DNA of 64,000 nt, taken from assembly GCF_947242115.1 (NCBI RefSeq), contig NC_074714.1:34792323-34856322 (forward strand), in the 5' to 3' direction. Under the pieces are notes generated by a model. The model saw only the letters and a program-made list of their open reading frames with translations, was not told where the DNA came from and ran no database searches. The stretch is from Biomphalaria glabrata (Eukaryota; Mollusca; Gastropoda; Planorbidae). Numbering within the stretch: the first letter of the stretch is position 1; each line of letters starts with the position of its first letter. A program made the position numbers and the translations under genes. This document shows, piece after piece, positions 24,391 through 35,599 of the stretch.

Positions 24391-25013
24391 GTTCTCCTTT
24401 ACCTTGTGAGGTACAGGTGTACATTGTGTACTTTCTGACGTAGAATTTTGTTTTTGTCACGAGTCGAGTCTGTGACCTATTTCCACCAGTTTCTAGAAGC
24501 TCGAGGTCAAACCAGTGCAAGTGTCCAGCGTAAACAAATTAATTTTAGGTATCCAATCAAAGAAAGAGGTTAAGGGAAAAAATAGCAATAGCTTCTGAAG
24601 GTCAAAGTTACTAAAATAATTAGGGGAGAAGTTTCAATGATTCTGGAATGTACGATTAAGAAAGGTATAAATTAAGGGAAAGTCAGTTAGACGCGGTCCT
24701 CGCTTAGTCCTCGATTAGATATGGCTATAAGTTTTGTGATATTACTATATTAGCGGGTCCATTAATTAAAGTTTTTATTAGTTGAAGTTGAAGTTATACT
24801 AAGTGAAGTTTCATGTATCTTTAAATTTTATTTAAGAAGTATCGAGTCAAGTTGCTATTGAATTGAGAAGTCATTTTATGTGAAAGTTGAAGAAGTATTA
24901 TTAAAGAAGTTTTAAGTAAATACAGAGAGATGTTTCTTTCATTTCATTGAATTGTCAAGTTTGATAATATAATCCCCGGCAAGTGTGATCGTCACAGTTT
25001 TCATTGACATGTA
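24391..25013. other. AT-rich DNA, nothing assigned
   Basis: Low-complexity 'gaagttgaagttatac'-like wording near 24780-24910. No gene supported. Confidence 0.4.
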
Positions 25014-25536
25014 TTCTCTCACACTGGCGGATCCAGGGGGGGGGCGGTAGGGGTGATCGCCCCCCCCCCGGGCGGACGAATTTTAGTGTAGAATTCACAC
25101 AATTTTTATACGAATTTATTACTTAAGTTAATAATATATGCTAATTATTTATATTTCAACCTATTTTAAAATTATTTCGCCCCCCCCCTCTAGTATGTTG
25201 GCCGATTTGGTGGGGTCTGGAGGGGGGAATAGCATCAATCCCGCCCGCCCCCCCAATAAACTTTCGAGTGGGGGGCGGTCCAATTTATTTGTAGAAATCA
25301 CAGCTTGCTAACAGAATCAATTAAATATCTATATGATTAAAACATGTAATTGATATTTTAACCGATCTTTATATTATGTCGTTCTCCTGTTGGCCGATTG
25401 GGTGGGTGGGCGAATACCTCGAATCTACTGCCCTTCCCACCTAAACCCCTTGAGTGGGGGGGCGGTCCTACTTTTATTGAGAAATCATAGTTTGTGAACA
25501 AAATTAGTTGAATATAATATAAATCACATAAATCAC

Positions 25537-26208
25537 ATAAATCAGCTCTGCAAAGGTCTTTATCTGCAGCTGCGCAGATTAGGCCAGATCCGACCATATT
25601 TAACAACGGAGTCAACAAAAACGCTAGCTGTGGCATTCATACTCTCCCGCCTTGACTACTGCAACTCCGTGCTAGCGGGTATACCTGATGACAAAATAGC
25701 CAAGCTGCAACGTATACAGAACAACGCCGCTCGAATAGTCCTTAAAAAAAACTAGACAAGATTCTGCTACTACGCTCTTGCGCACGCTCCATTGGCTTCC
25801 CGTGAAAGCGAGAATCGATTACAAGGTCGCCACACTTTGTCATCAGTGTATATATAACAATGAGATGCCCTTGTACCTTAGCGAACTGATTACTCCATAT
25901 GTCCCCCAGAGAACCCTGCGCTCAATGGACTCAACGCTTTTAGTAGTGCCACGTTTCTCCCTCAAAAGCTACGGTCTGCGTGCTTTTTCAGTTCACGGAC
26001 CAAAGGTTTGGAACTCACTCCCCATTGATCTCAGACAGACAACATGCTATACCACTTTTAAGAAGAACATTAAGACCTACTTGTTTAAAACTTTTTTAGA
26101 TTAACTGTTATTTCGGCAGTTGTGTTTAAGTTTGTAATGTTGTTACAGCGCCTTGAGCCTACATTTTGTTTGTTAACAGCGCTTTATAAATAAAATTATT
26201 ATTATTAT
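25537..26208 (+). mobile_element. LINE 3' end nested in the hAT-like element
   Basis: The frame reads FCKGLYLQLRRLGQIRPYL, FILSRLDYCNSVLAGIPDDK, then after one base-count change TLLRTLHWLPVKARIDYKVA, LYLSELITPYVPQRTLRSMD and VHGPKVWNSLPIDLR to a stop at 26102-26104. The 3' UTR ends in (ATT)n at 26195-26208, typical of CR1/L2-like LINEs. It is over 90% similar by eye to 23580-23925. It interrupts the host element's 'gttgaatat/atctatataat' junction. Confidence 0.85.
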
Positions 26209-27169
26209 TAATATCTATATAATATAAGCTACGTATTGATATGTGATCCCATTTTTTAAACTATGTCGCACCACAATCTAATCTCAAATTTTAGCATTAG
26301 TAAATATAAAATGAAAAAGGTTTGTACCATGTGGGAGGGGTGATACATGCAATCGCCTTCCGCCAATCGGACAAACCAATACTTTTTTCTTTTTGTATTA
26401 TAGATAAGAAATTACAAAATATTTAAAAATCTGTCACTAATATAATTTAAATATGCTATAAATTAAATTCTTACATCGAGTCGCCCCATCCCCTATTCTT
26501 TAATGCCAAATGCAATCATTAGCAGATATTATAAAAAGATCGAGGCTTATACGTTTTCACTCTACCGCCCCTCCCCTCCAGACGAAAAAATGACGTTTTA
26601 AAACAGAATAGTCAAATATGGCGACAGAGTTTATGTTATGAAGTTATCATAATTATTTTAAGAAAGACTTTGCTTTGGAAAAGTTAGAATTCATACGAAA
26701 TTTTTCAGAATTAGAGTAAAGATGAGTTCTAAACCCATATATTGTTTTCCTAGTCGCCTTTTTCCAACCTTTACTCAATCTTATATTTTTCTTACATAAA
26801 TTTGGGACTATAACTCACAATTTATGCTTGATCCTAAAAATGAATCTAATTGGTCCACTTATTTTCTCCTCCCACTTCCGAATTTTTTTTTAGAGCTTTT
26901 AATTATAGTTCTGTAACAAAACAAAGCTACGAACAGGCCTTTTGAACAAAATGTATCATTTACAAATTAGCATTTTTTATAAATATTATTTATCGAATAA
27001 TTTTTTTTTCGGCGGCGATCCTCAAAGCCTTAATCTAAATATGTGGGGTATCTTTTTCTCTTTTCAAGAAACAAATCGGTTTTATTTGCAATGCATTAAG
27101 GGGCTTTAAATTCATATTAAAATATTTTTCAAATAAAACATTGTTCAAAAGGTCCCTTTTTAATAGGAT

Positions 27170-27625
27170 GAATAATGAGCTGCAGATGTCAGGAGAATGC
27201 GTTTCTGCTATGAAGAATGCAAGAAAACGCTTTTGGCGTCGGGGCTTTGCCCCGAACCTTACTAATGAATACGGAGCTGTAGATGTCAGGAGATTGCGTT
27301 TCTGCAGTGAAGAATGCAAGAAAACGCTTTTGGCGTCGGGGCTTTGCCCCGAACCTTACTAATGAATAAGGAGCTGTAGATGTCAGGAGATTGCGTTTCT
27401 GCAGTGAAGAATGCAAGAAAACGCTTTTGGCGTCTGGGGTTCCGCCCCGAACCCCACTGATGAATAATAAGCTTTAGATGACAAGAGAATGCGTTTCTGC
27501 AGTGAAAAAATGCAAGAAAACGCTATTGGCATAGGGGCTTCGCCCCGAACATCATTTATGAATAATGAGCTGTAGATGTCATGAGAATGCGTTTCTGCAG
27601 TGAAAATGCAAGAAAACGTCGAGGG
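27170..27625 (+). repeat. 95-bp minisatellite with hairpin-forming core
   Basis: Five units, each 'gagctgtagatgtcaggaga', 'gcgtttctgcagtgaagaat', 'gcaagaaaacgcttttggcg', then GGGGCTT(T/C)GCCCCGAACC. The GGGGC/GCCCC core is self-complementary. The central units (27230-27400) are almost identical, indicating recent expansion. Confidence 0.9.
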
Positions 27626-27661
27626 CTTATATATACAGTATATATACTGTACACACGTTTA

Positions 27662-27706
27662 TGCATAGGGTTAGGGTTTACTGGGCGTTAGTGTTAGGGT
27701 TTGGAA
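27662..27706 (+). repeat. Telomere-like TTAGGG words near the hAT-like right end
   Basis: 'gggttagggttt' and 'gtgttagggttt' stand about 20 bp apart. The inverse occurs at 19868-19905 in the other copy ('ccctaaccctat') and a reduced form at 61667. They are a fixed part of the element's subterminal region rather than a telomere. Confidence 0.6.
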
Positions 27707-27887
27707 AAAAATCGCCCCCCCCCCCACTCCAAAGTTCTGGATACGCTATTGCTCTCTCATCAGATACTGTAGAGCCCAGCTTGGGTTCAGTCACACTCAG
27801 CTGAAAGGAGGGGAATTAACTACGCATTCCTGAACCCGGGCCCACGGGTACCTTCTACGCCACTGTATTGCGATGTGTATTTGAAGG

Positions 27888-28930
27888 AAAATTAAATCAG
27901 ATTTTCAATAGTTTTTAGGTTGTTTTTTTTTATCTAAACCTTACGGACAGACAGACCAACAGACAAAACGCACAAAAGTAAGCAGCTTTTATCCTGATGG
28001 GGGCACGAAACAAAAAAATAAATAAAATCTGATTATTTAAAACTTTTTGAGGGAACCGATTTGACATTGTACGGTCGTGGCCGTCACGATACTGCACGAA
28101 AGTCGGTGCATAAAAGTCGATTAAAAAAGTTTTGCGTGATATTTAGGCCTACATACAAAGTGCATTATTATATAGCGTTTATAAACAAGCTAATTTTTAG
28201 CGGCCCCCGTAAGGGGAAAAAGCCGCTATTAGGTTTGTGCAAAATGTCCGTCTGTCCGTCTGTCCGTCTGTCACACTCAGATCTCGAAAACTAGAAGAGA
28301 TATGAAAAATATTATTTCATCATTAAATCCGGCTTGAAAAGTTTAGGTGCAACTGCTACTTTTGGTTTTCTAAAAGCAAACCGTTTAATTTATAAAATTA
28401 ATTATGCAAGCGATTTTTTCATAAAAATACACCAATTCTAAAACAATTACGTAAATGTAAGGGATGCAATGTTACAATATGCTAACAAAGATGGACAATT
28501 TTTGTGTATTTTCAGTATCACTAAGTCAAATATATTTTTGAAATGTACAGGAAATGCTTACAACAAATACAAATAATAGTTAAAGACGTTTTTTCTGGTC
28601 AACTAGCTGCTAAAATTAAAAGAAAACATTTCTGTTTGTTTATAAAGGCTAATAATGCACTTTGTATGTAAATATCACGCACATTTTTTAAATGGACTTT
28701 TTATGCAGCGATTTTCGTGCAGTAGCGTAACGTGGCAACATGAACAGGTGCTAAACCAATTCCTTAAACTTTTTTTAAAAATCAGATTTTATTTATTTTT
28801 TGTTTAGTGCCCCCATCCGAATAAAAGAAGCTTATTTTTATGCGTTTTGTCTGTTGGTCGGTCTGTCCGTCACGATTAGATTTAAAAAACTAGAACTCTA
28901 AAAGCTATTGAAAATCTGATTTACCCTTTA
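27888..28930. mobile_element. Foldback-type element with arms of about 300 bp
   Basis: The left arm (27888-28190) and right arm (28620-28925) are inverted copies. Shared landmarks include 'aaatcagattttcaatag', 'cagacaaaacgca', 'gatgggggcac', 'aaataaaatctgat', 'actgcacgaaa.tcg.tgcataaaa' and 'tacaaagtgcattatta'. The 430-bp centre carries 'gcggcccccgtaaggggaa' and a (GTCCGTCT)n run. Part of the centre recurs at 50380-50470 on the minus strand, and part of an arm at 29815-29920. No coding. Confidence 0.8.
28244..28276 (+). repeat. Short (TGTCCGTC)n tandem run
   Basis: Four units of 'tgtccgtc' in the centre of the foldback element, close to the 'agatctcgaaaactagaag' motif that follows it also in related copies. 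Confidence 0.85.
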
Positions 28931-29920
28931 ATGTTCCTCCCATAACATCTAAATAGTTTTAAGTATCTAAAATTGATTGTTCCGGATTTTTTTGTGCAAA
29001 ACTAATCAACGCCAACAAATGTTTGTTTGCTCTTCTAACTTATATTACATTCAATTTCCATGCTTAAACGTTGCAAAAACACATTGTTCCGTTTTTTATG
29101 TAAATAGCATATTAATGCTAAATCATAATCTCTATACTGACTTATATTTCATTAAGTGTAAAAATGTTCCGGATATTGTTTTATAAAACATGAATTATGC
29201 CTAATGATTGTTTGAAATCGCATAAGGCTTTTAAAAAAGTAATTTACTAGAATTGATTACTGAAAATTACTTTTTAGACATTTAATTTTCTTGTAAAACA
29301 TAACATAGAAGTTTTGTAATCGATAAAGAAAGTTCCGGATTTTGTTTCTTACAAATCGTCGCCAGAAATTTTCGAATTTATTTAAAAATCTACTAACGCC
29401 AAATAATTGTTTGAACTCCCTCTTCTAATTAATAAACAAATAATCTTCTCATTTACGAAATAATGTTTTTACGGATTTTTATGAAAAATATTTTAACTCA
29501 CTACTCTCTTACAGTACATTTAACTTTCTACCTAAAACATTAAAAAATCTAATTATCGCTAATATTATGTTCCGATTTTTAAGGAAAACAGAATCCAAAC
29601 ACCAAAGTAAGGTATGAAAATCTCTCCACGTGGCTGTAGTACATCTAATTTTTATACGAGACCATCCAAAAAATTTAATTAACGGTATTACATTTATCTG
29701 AAATGCTCTTTTTCTTTTACTATTTATACAAACATCCGGAACAATCTATTATATAAACTTTTTAATTGTGTTCATACCTAAAAATTATTGCGATGTTTTG
29801 AAACGTAAAATAAAGGTTAATCAATTTTTAATAACTTTTAGTTGTTTTTTTTATATCAAGATAACGGACAGACCGACTGACAGACAAAACGCAAAAACAA
29901 TGTGGCTTTGATTCTTTTTA
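28931..29920. repeat. AT-rich region with recurring 'ttccggatttt' motif and a solitary foldback arm
   Basis: 'gttccggatttt(t/g)t' or its relatives occur near 28979, 29168, 29333, 29568 and, inverted, near 29735. 'aacgccaa(c/a)aaat' recurs near 29008 and 29395. The end (29815-29920, 'gacagaccgactgacagac' and 'aaaacgcaaaaac') matches the foldback arm. No gene. Confidence 0.5.
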
Positions 29921-29934
29921 ATTAATATCTATTA

Positions 29935-30600
29935 GAACTCAGTGCACCAATGTCTATGAACCCTCGTTAAATATCTCGTGTAAATAAAGACATTTTTTTT
30001 TATGGTACCGGTACTAGCCTATTGTGAGGTAATGGAATTTTTTTTCTTTGACGTCATATGAATGGACTCTTTAAATGTAATGTTAAAAGAACGCACTCGG
30101 TGCACCAATGTATATTAACCCTCGAAAAAATTGCTTGTATTAATGAAAACATATTTTAGTCTAACTAAGCCGTGTGACGTAGTGTTTTTTTTTCCTTTGA
30201 CGTCACATGGAATTATGATGGAATGAATTCTTTAAATGAAATGCTAAAAGAACGCACTCGGTGCACCAATGTCTATGAACACTCGATAAAAGGCTCGTAA
30301 TGATGAAGGCGATTTTTATTCTAGCTAGGCCGTGTGACGTAGTGTTTTTTTTTCCTTTGACGTCATATGGAATGAATTCTTTAAATGAAATGCTTAAAGA
30401 ACGCACTCGGTGCACCAAAGTCTATGAACACTCGGATAAATGGCTCGTATCGATGAAGGCGATTTTTAGTCTAGCTAGGCCGTGTGACGTAGTGTTTTTT
30501 TTTCCTCTGACGTTATATGGAATTAATTCTTCAAATGAAATGAAAAAAGAACTCGGTATAGTAATGTTTATTAAGCCTCGTTATGTGACTCGCGTTTAAA
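29935..30600 (+). repeat. Tandem array of five units, about 145-160 bp
   Basis: Units start at 'tgcaccaa' near 29942, 30101, 30262, 30411 and (worn) about 30555. Each contains 'gaacgcactcggtgcacc', 'ctagctaggccgtgtgacgt', a T8-9 run and 'cctttgacgtca'. The two middle units are the most similar. GACGTCA is the palindromic CRE-like octamer core, repeated once per unit. Confidence 0.85.
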
Positions 30601-30810
30601 AAAGGAATGATATCTTGATTTAGATCTAATCTAGATTTTTTAAACTAGATCTAGATTTTTATTACAGTATATCTAGATCTGGATTTATATTCTAATTAAA
30701 ATTATTTTAGAGTCTAGATCTAGAATTTCTAGATCTAGTTTAGACTAAAATAGACTAGATTAAGATGTAGAATTTCAATTTCTAAACTTAAAGTGTAAAA
30801 AAAAAGTGTA
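30601..30810. repeat. Low-complexity 'tctagatctaga' region
   Basis: Many overlapping AGATCTAG and CTAGATCT palindromes in 200 bp. Similar wording returns at 32060-32150. No coding. Confidence 0.75.
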
Positions 30811-30945
30811 GATTTTCATTTCCAAACGTTTTGATCAATATTGTAATGTTTTAATATACTAAAACTAATCTACTATTTTTTTTATTAAATTTAAATTTAC
30901 GGCAAATGAATCTTTGAAACATTATTACTTTTGACCATCGGATGG

Positions 30946-31125
30946 CTGCCTGGTCGTGCGGTTTGCGCGCTGGACTGTCGTTCAGATTTATGGATGGCCC
31001 AGGGTTCAAACCCTGCCCGCTCCCATCCCCCGTCGTCCTGCGGGAGGTTTGGACTAGGAAGTAATTATCTTCAACTCTGAAGGAACATCCGAAACGTGTA
31101 AAACATTTTACATCAAAATTAAATC
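30946..31125 (+). mobile_element. tRNA-derived SINE
   Basis: GGATGGCTGCCTGGTCGTGC opens the tRNA-like head. 'gtttgcgcgctggactgtcg' and the B-box-like GGGTTCAAACCC follow, then 'gtcgtcctgcgggaggtttgg' and an end near 'gtgtaaaacattttacat'. This is the best-preserved copy in the window of the family at 9045-9184 and 19147-19300. Confidence 0.85.
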
Positions 31126-31545
31126 ACCTCTTGAATATTATTTGCGAATATGCAGATCCGACAGGGATCCGACTTCGACGGGGCCGCCTCTGAGTTTGTG
31201 TAACACAAACTCTCTTTGTAATCTTGTTTCTTTTAATTTGAGTTGCTAGTTTACCAGAAAAAAACACAATTAACTAATATTTATATTTGTTGTGAACATT
31301 TCTTGTACTTTTTATAAATATATTTGATTAAGTGATACTGAAAATAAAAAAAAATAAAAAATAACTTTCTTTGTAGCCTAACATATTGTAACATAATCTC
31401 CTTGACATCTATGTATTGTTTTAGAATTGGTATATTGTAATACAATAACGCTTGCATAATACATTTTATAAGCACGAATATATAACCAAGGTTAAATAGC
31501 GTTTTAGTCTATTTCGAAAAAACAATTTGTCACCACATTCTATGC
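31126..31545. other. AT-rich DNA, nothing assigned
   Basis: No supported gene or repeat. Confidence 0.4.
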
Positions 31546-31547
31546 TT

Positions 31548-31930
31548 GCGAAATCTGCAGAGATACTCCTTGCTACTCTGAGCTGACAAGATCTACTTCT
31601 ATTTTCAATTAGAATCTAAGAATCTACTCTCTATATACATAATCTACCATTAAAAAAAAATATGTAAACAATTAATTAAAAAAGCATCAAAGGGATTAAA
31701 AGAACGATTGTTAGATATAGGTACTATTCGGGAAACAGGGAAAAAAATCTCCATTTGTCCTGCAAAGTTGAAAAGATCCGCAGGTTGAGTACCTCTGATC
31801 TGAATAGTAAATACTATCAGCAAACACAGGAAAAATCTCCATTTGTCCTGCAAAGATGAAAAAATCCGCTTTGTTGGTACTCTAAGCTGACCAGACCTAA
31901 ATTCTACTCTCAAGTAAAATCTTAAATCTA
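31548..31930. repeat. Three degenerate tandem units of about 100-180 bp
   Basis: 'aaaatctccatttgtcctgcaaag' occurs twice (about 31746 and 31833), each followed by 'aa(a/g)atccgc' and 'gtac(c/t)ct'. The 'actctgagctgac(a/c)aga' wording links the first (31575) and last (31880) parts. Confidence 0.65.
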
Positions 31931-34835
31931 TCAAGTAGATTACCGGTATTCTAGATATATACTTCACATGCCTATCATAAATAAATAAATAAATAGATAC
32001 AAAGTAAAAGAACGATACTTTTAAAACTTTCACACCTCATTTTTAACTGCTTGGTGTTAGAGTCTAAATCTAGAGCATAAATCTAGATCTATGCTCCAAC
32101 ACTTGTTTTTGTTGTTTCTCAGCTTTCTGTAGATCTAGATCTACTTCTACTCTGTTATAGATGATGATAAGATCTGGATCATAGGAATCTTCCTGAGGGA
32201 TGTATTGATGAATACCTGGATTTTTTTTTGTGGTAATGGTGGTTCTCCAGGTCTAAAGTAGTACTAGTTAATATTATTATTAAATATTAGCCTAAGTCTA
32301 AGTGCCTAACAATCATACTCATAATGAGTTACTACTACTACTAGTAACTACTACTCATAGTGGGTAATTTCCGCTTTTAGCTGGCGTATTTACGTCTCTA
32401 GGCAGCACCTGGTAGGTATTTCGATAAAAATTTCAAAATGATCACAATGCAATGGAACCTATTTAGTTAGATAGAGCTTGAGAAATGCTTTCCAATGATA
32501 CCAATTTTATATTGCTGAGTTAATTGTGAGGGAAGTTATTACAGTTTTAGTGGCCAAAAATTAGCCTTCTTTAGCCTTTGTAAAAAAAAAAAAACTGTGA
32601 CCGAAACAGCTGACAGTTGAACTTAAATTAACTGTATTATAAAAAGTCTTAAAGATATGGGGTTGAAACTTCACACTCTTTTACATTAACCAGTATTCTG
32701 TTAAAATAAATAAAAAAAATAAGACCAAGCAATAAAATCTTTGAAAAAAAGTTAATTAATATATAAAAAAAAAGCCTTCGACAAAAAATAAAAACATATG
32801 TGATTTTGTCATCATATGAGCCCAAAAATCACAAATAAAACAAATCAGAGATCTGTATTGTGTTTTATTTTGTTTAATTATAATTCTACTGTATTTAAAT
32901 AGCTATTTATATGCATCAGATAGATAATTCTTATAAATTATAAATAAAAATAGCACTGCACAGAAAAATATTTCCTAAAATTTAATGACTATAAGTTTCA
33001 TAAACTTCATAAAAAAACAGTTTTAACCTTTTTGTAGAGCACTGGCAATTAATCATTTTAAAATGCCTTAATTTAAATGCTTTAAAAATTAGATTGTAAA
33101 TGAAAAATTTCTTGCTTCGGACAATAAAATAAAAAAGAAACCTTGCGATTTTTTTAGAAGTTATTAAAAGATTTTTTACTTGAATTTTTGTGCAATAATA
33201 GCTCATCATTTTAAAAATATAATGTACTCATTTATTAACTATTAATTTACATGTATATTAATAGAAAAAAACAACACACAGAAAAAAAATTATTAGTTCG
33301 CTGAGCTAAAAATATGAAAAAAAAATTTGTAATATTTAATATTATTTTTTAAAGTAATTAAACTATTACTTTAAAATTTGCAGATGATCTAGCATTCAAA
33401 CACTATAAAAGTTAATCTAAATGAAAAATTCCTATGTGTGCTTCTAAAAATAGCTTGTGATAGACAGAAATTGACCATTTCCAGTAAATCACAGTGTTGG
33501 TTGTTACTTAAAATAGATTTTAACCATCAACTTTGAAAATTAATATCTAAAGAGTGTGCCAAGCTACAAAGTTCAAACTTAGCACACATATATATATTAA
33601 CATGCTAAATTCAATAGAATTAGTGAGATTGTTGTAACCATAAACACTTTTATTTTATTTAAAAAAGAAAATTTTACCCTTCTTTGTCTTTGTTAATTTT
33701 AATATCAAATATCTTTAAAGTGCGCCAAGAGAATTTAATGAAATTTGAAATATACACATTTCATAATATGATAAATTATTGTAGCAAACAGCATTGTTGT
33801 AACTTTTATAGGAAAAAAGTTGTAAAAATATCAACTTTCACATAAACTTTGTTAAGAAAAATTTAACAGATTGGCTTCAAAAGCAAATAAAAATGATCTC
33901 TGATATCTTATGTTTACAAAAAGTAATCATAATTAGTCCTCAAATCAAATACAATATGCTAAAACTTTGATGGAAATGACCACCCCTAAAAAAAAAGGGT
34001 AAAATGTGCTGACACACTTTTCAGCCATTTTTTTTGGGAGAAAAAAAAATGGATCTAGGTCAGTTTATCGAAGTACCTACACCTGGCAACCACTGGTCAG
34101 ATTTTTGCAATGCCTCAGCGATGCTAAAAAAATTATTTTCAGGGGGAGATAACCTAGTTGATTTTTAATAACGCCAGCTGAAACCATACTCGAAGAGAGA
34201 GGAAATAAAAACGTATAGAAATAATAGAATTAATAGCGCTGTAGAGCTGACTCACAGACCTATATAAATATTGCCAGCTTATAGCGGATTGCAAGAGAGA
34301 GAAAATAAAACAAATAGAAATAATAGGAATATTTACTATTGTAGTAGAAGTAGTACTTTAAAAAAAGAAATATGGGGGGGGGGGGAGTAAAATATTATTT
34401 AAAATTGGAATGACATTAATAAAGCGTAAATTTAGGTACCTATTTTTTTTTCATAGAAATTGAATTTAAATAGATTTAGGCCTATATTGCCCTATATATG
34501 ATGAGATTATTTATATAGATCTATGAAGTTATATTTTAAATGATTTGATGAAGATTTAAGGTGCTGACAGCTTGTAACATTTTTCAATAAAGCTGAAATG
34601 AATGTTGAATTTAAATAGATCTAAATCTAAGCCTAAATCTAGTGGACTAGTCTAGTGTAATGTTGTGTGTTATGAGACTTGTTGCATTGTATCTAGAATG
34701 TGCTTGAGGATACATGCAATAAACAACTGATGTCCTTATAGAAAAGAATTTCATATATAAATATTTATTCATTTAATAGAAATATCCCAGGTAAAATGAC
34801 TGTCTTCTCTAATCTAGCCTTAAGAGTCAAGGAAT
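31931..34835. other. 2.9-kb AT-rich region without recognised gene
   Basis: Very AT-rich with long A and T runs. Phrases such as 'agtgtgccaagctacaaagttcaaact' (33555) and 'agtgcgccaagagaatttaatgaaatttg' (33718) suggest old repeat units. No coding or RNA feature supported. Confidence 0.45.
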
Positions 34836-34914
34836 GTGGCTAGGTAACCAAGGTCACTGAAACTGTGAAGGCGCCGCTGAAACTGACTGACTGGCTCAAG
34901 AAATTGTTGAAACT

Positions 34915-35075
34915 TTGGGAGCGGGCTGGGAGGGTCAGGGGTGGGGTTAAACAGCGGGAGCAGACTGGGAGGGTGGTCAGGGGGTGGGGTGAAAAGGCGG
35001 GAGAGGGCAGGGAGGGGTCAGGGGAAGGGTGAAACTGCGGCATGGGGCTGGTAGGGGAGGGGTGGGTGTGTATAG
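34915..35075. repeat. G-rich minisatellite, about 55 bp unit
   Basis: Three to four imperfect units of 'gcgggagc.g.ctgggagggt.agggg.tgggg'. Strand asymmetry (G on plus) is strong and GGG runs are closely spaced, so quadruplex folding is possible. Confidence 0.7.
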
Positions 35076-35239
35076 CTGGATCCTTTGATCGAGAAACAAC
35101 AGATTGACCAGAGAATGATGAAGTCCAGGTCTTACTGTAATAGGGCGTGTCGAAGGTGCCGAATAGGGCCAGATGCATTGCGCAATCCTGTCACTGTAGG
35201 CCAATGAAAGTAACTATCAGTGCTTGCTTACAGGGAACT

Positions 35240-35560
35240 TCTACTGTCAAAAACAGTCTTTAGATCTCTATCGGCATTTTCTCTTGTGACCAATCCATCT
35301 CCACTTCCTCTCTAAGATCTACACCTCTATATTTTTCTGCCCACTCATCTTCCACAGTTTGGTGTTTTCTACTTTGTTGTACCAGTGTATTTTTAGGATA
35401 TTTCTCAGGCATCTGTTGATGAAGTTCTGTACTATTTTTGTTGTCGCTTCAGTTGTTCTCCATGTTTCCGAACCATTCAATAGGACAGCCTTGACAATAG
35501 AGTCAAAGATTCTTAGTTTAGTCTTGTTTGAGATGTGAGGATATTTACAGTCAGGTTGGT
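35240..35560 (-). mobile_element. LINE C-terminal fragment
   Basis: The minus strand reads AVLLNGSETWRTTEATTKIV then QNFINRCLRNILKIHWYNKV and ENTKLWKMSGQKNIEV. This matches the conserved LINE region (LYGSETWRTT......FIN.CLR.IL.I.W.......LW). It could be the missing 3' part of the RT at 38690-39670, which lies on the same strand and upstream in reading direction. Confidence 0.85.
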
Positions 35561-35599
35561 TTTAGCTGTGTAAATCAGTAAATGTCTGTCTGATTTATA

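Larger units (their letters stand above)
25022..27751 (+). mobile_element. hAT-like element with G-rich termini, about 2.7 kb, with a LINE inserted
   Basis: The left end is CACTGGCGGATCCAGGGGGG and the right end is 'aaagttctggatacgctattg' (inverse of CACTAGCGGATCCAGAACTT in the best copy). Flanks TTCTCTCA (25014-25021) and CTCTCTCA (27752-27759) agree at seven of eight bases, an 8-bp target duplication. Inside lie a LINE 3' end (25537-26208), a 95-bp minisatellite and telomere-like TTAGGG words. It is the same family as 19819-22831 and 59614-61724. No transposase. Confidence 0.85.

Noticed and set aside
27662-27706. True chromosome end or telomere fusion
   Set aside because: Only two or three TTAGGG words, at the same place in several transposon copies.
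30946-31125. tRNA gene suggested by GGGTTCAAACCC
   Set aside because: Same family three times in the window with a shared non-tRNA tail, so a SINE.
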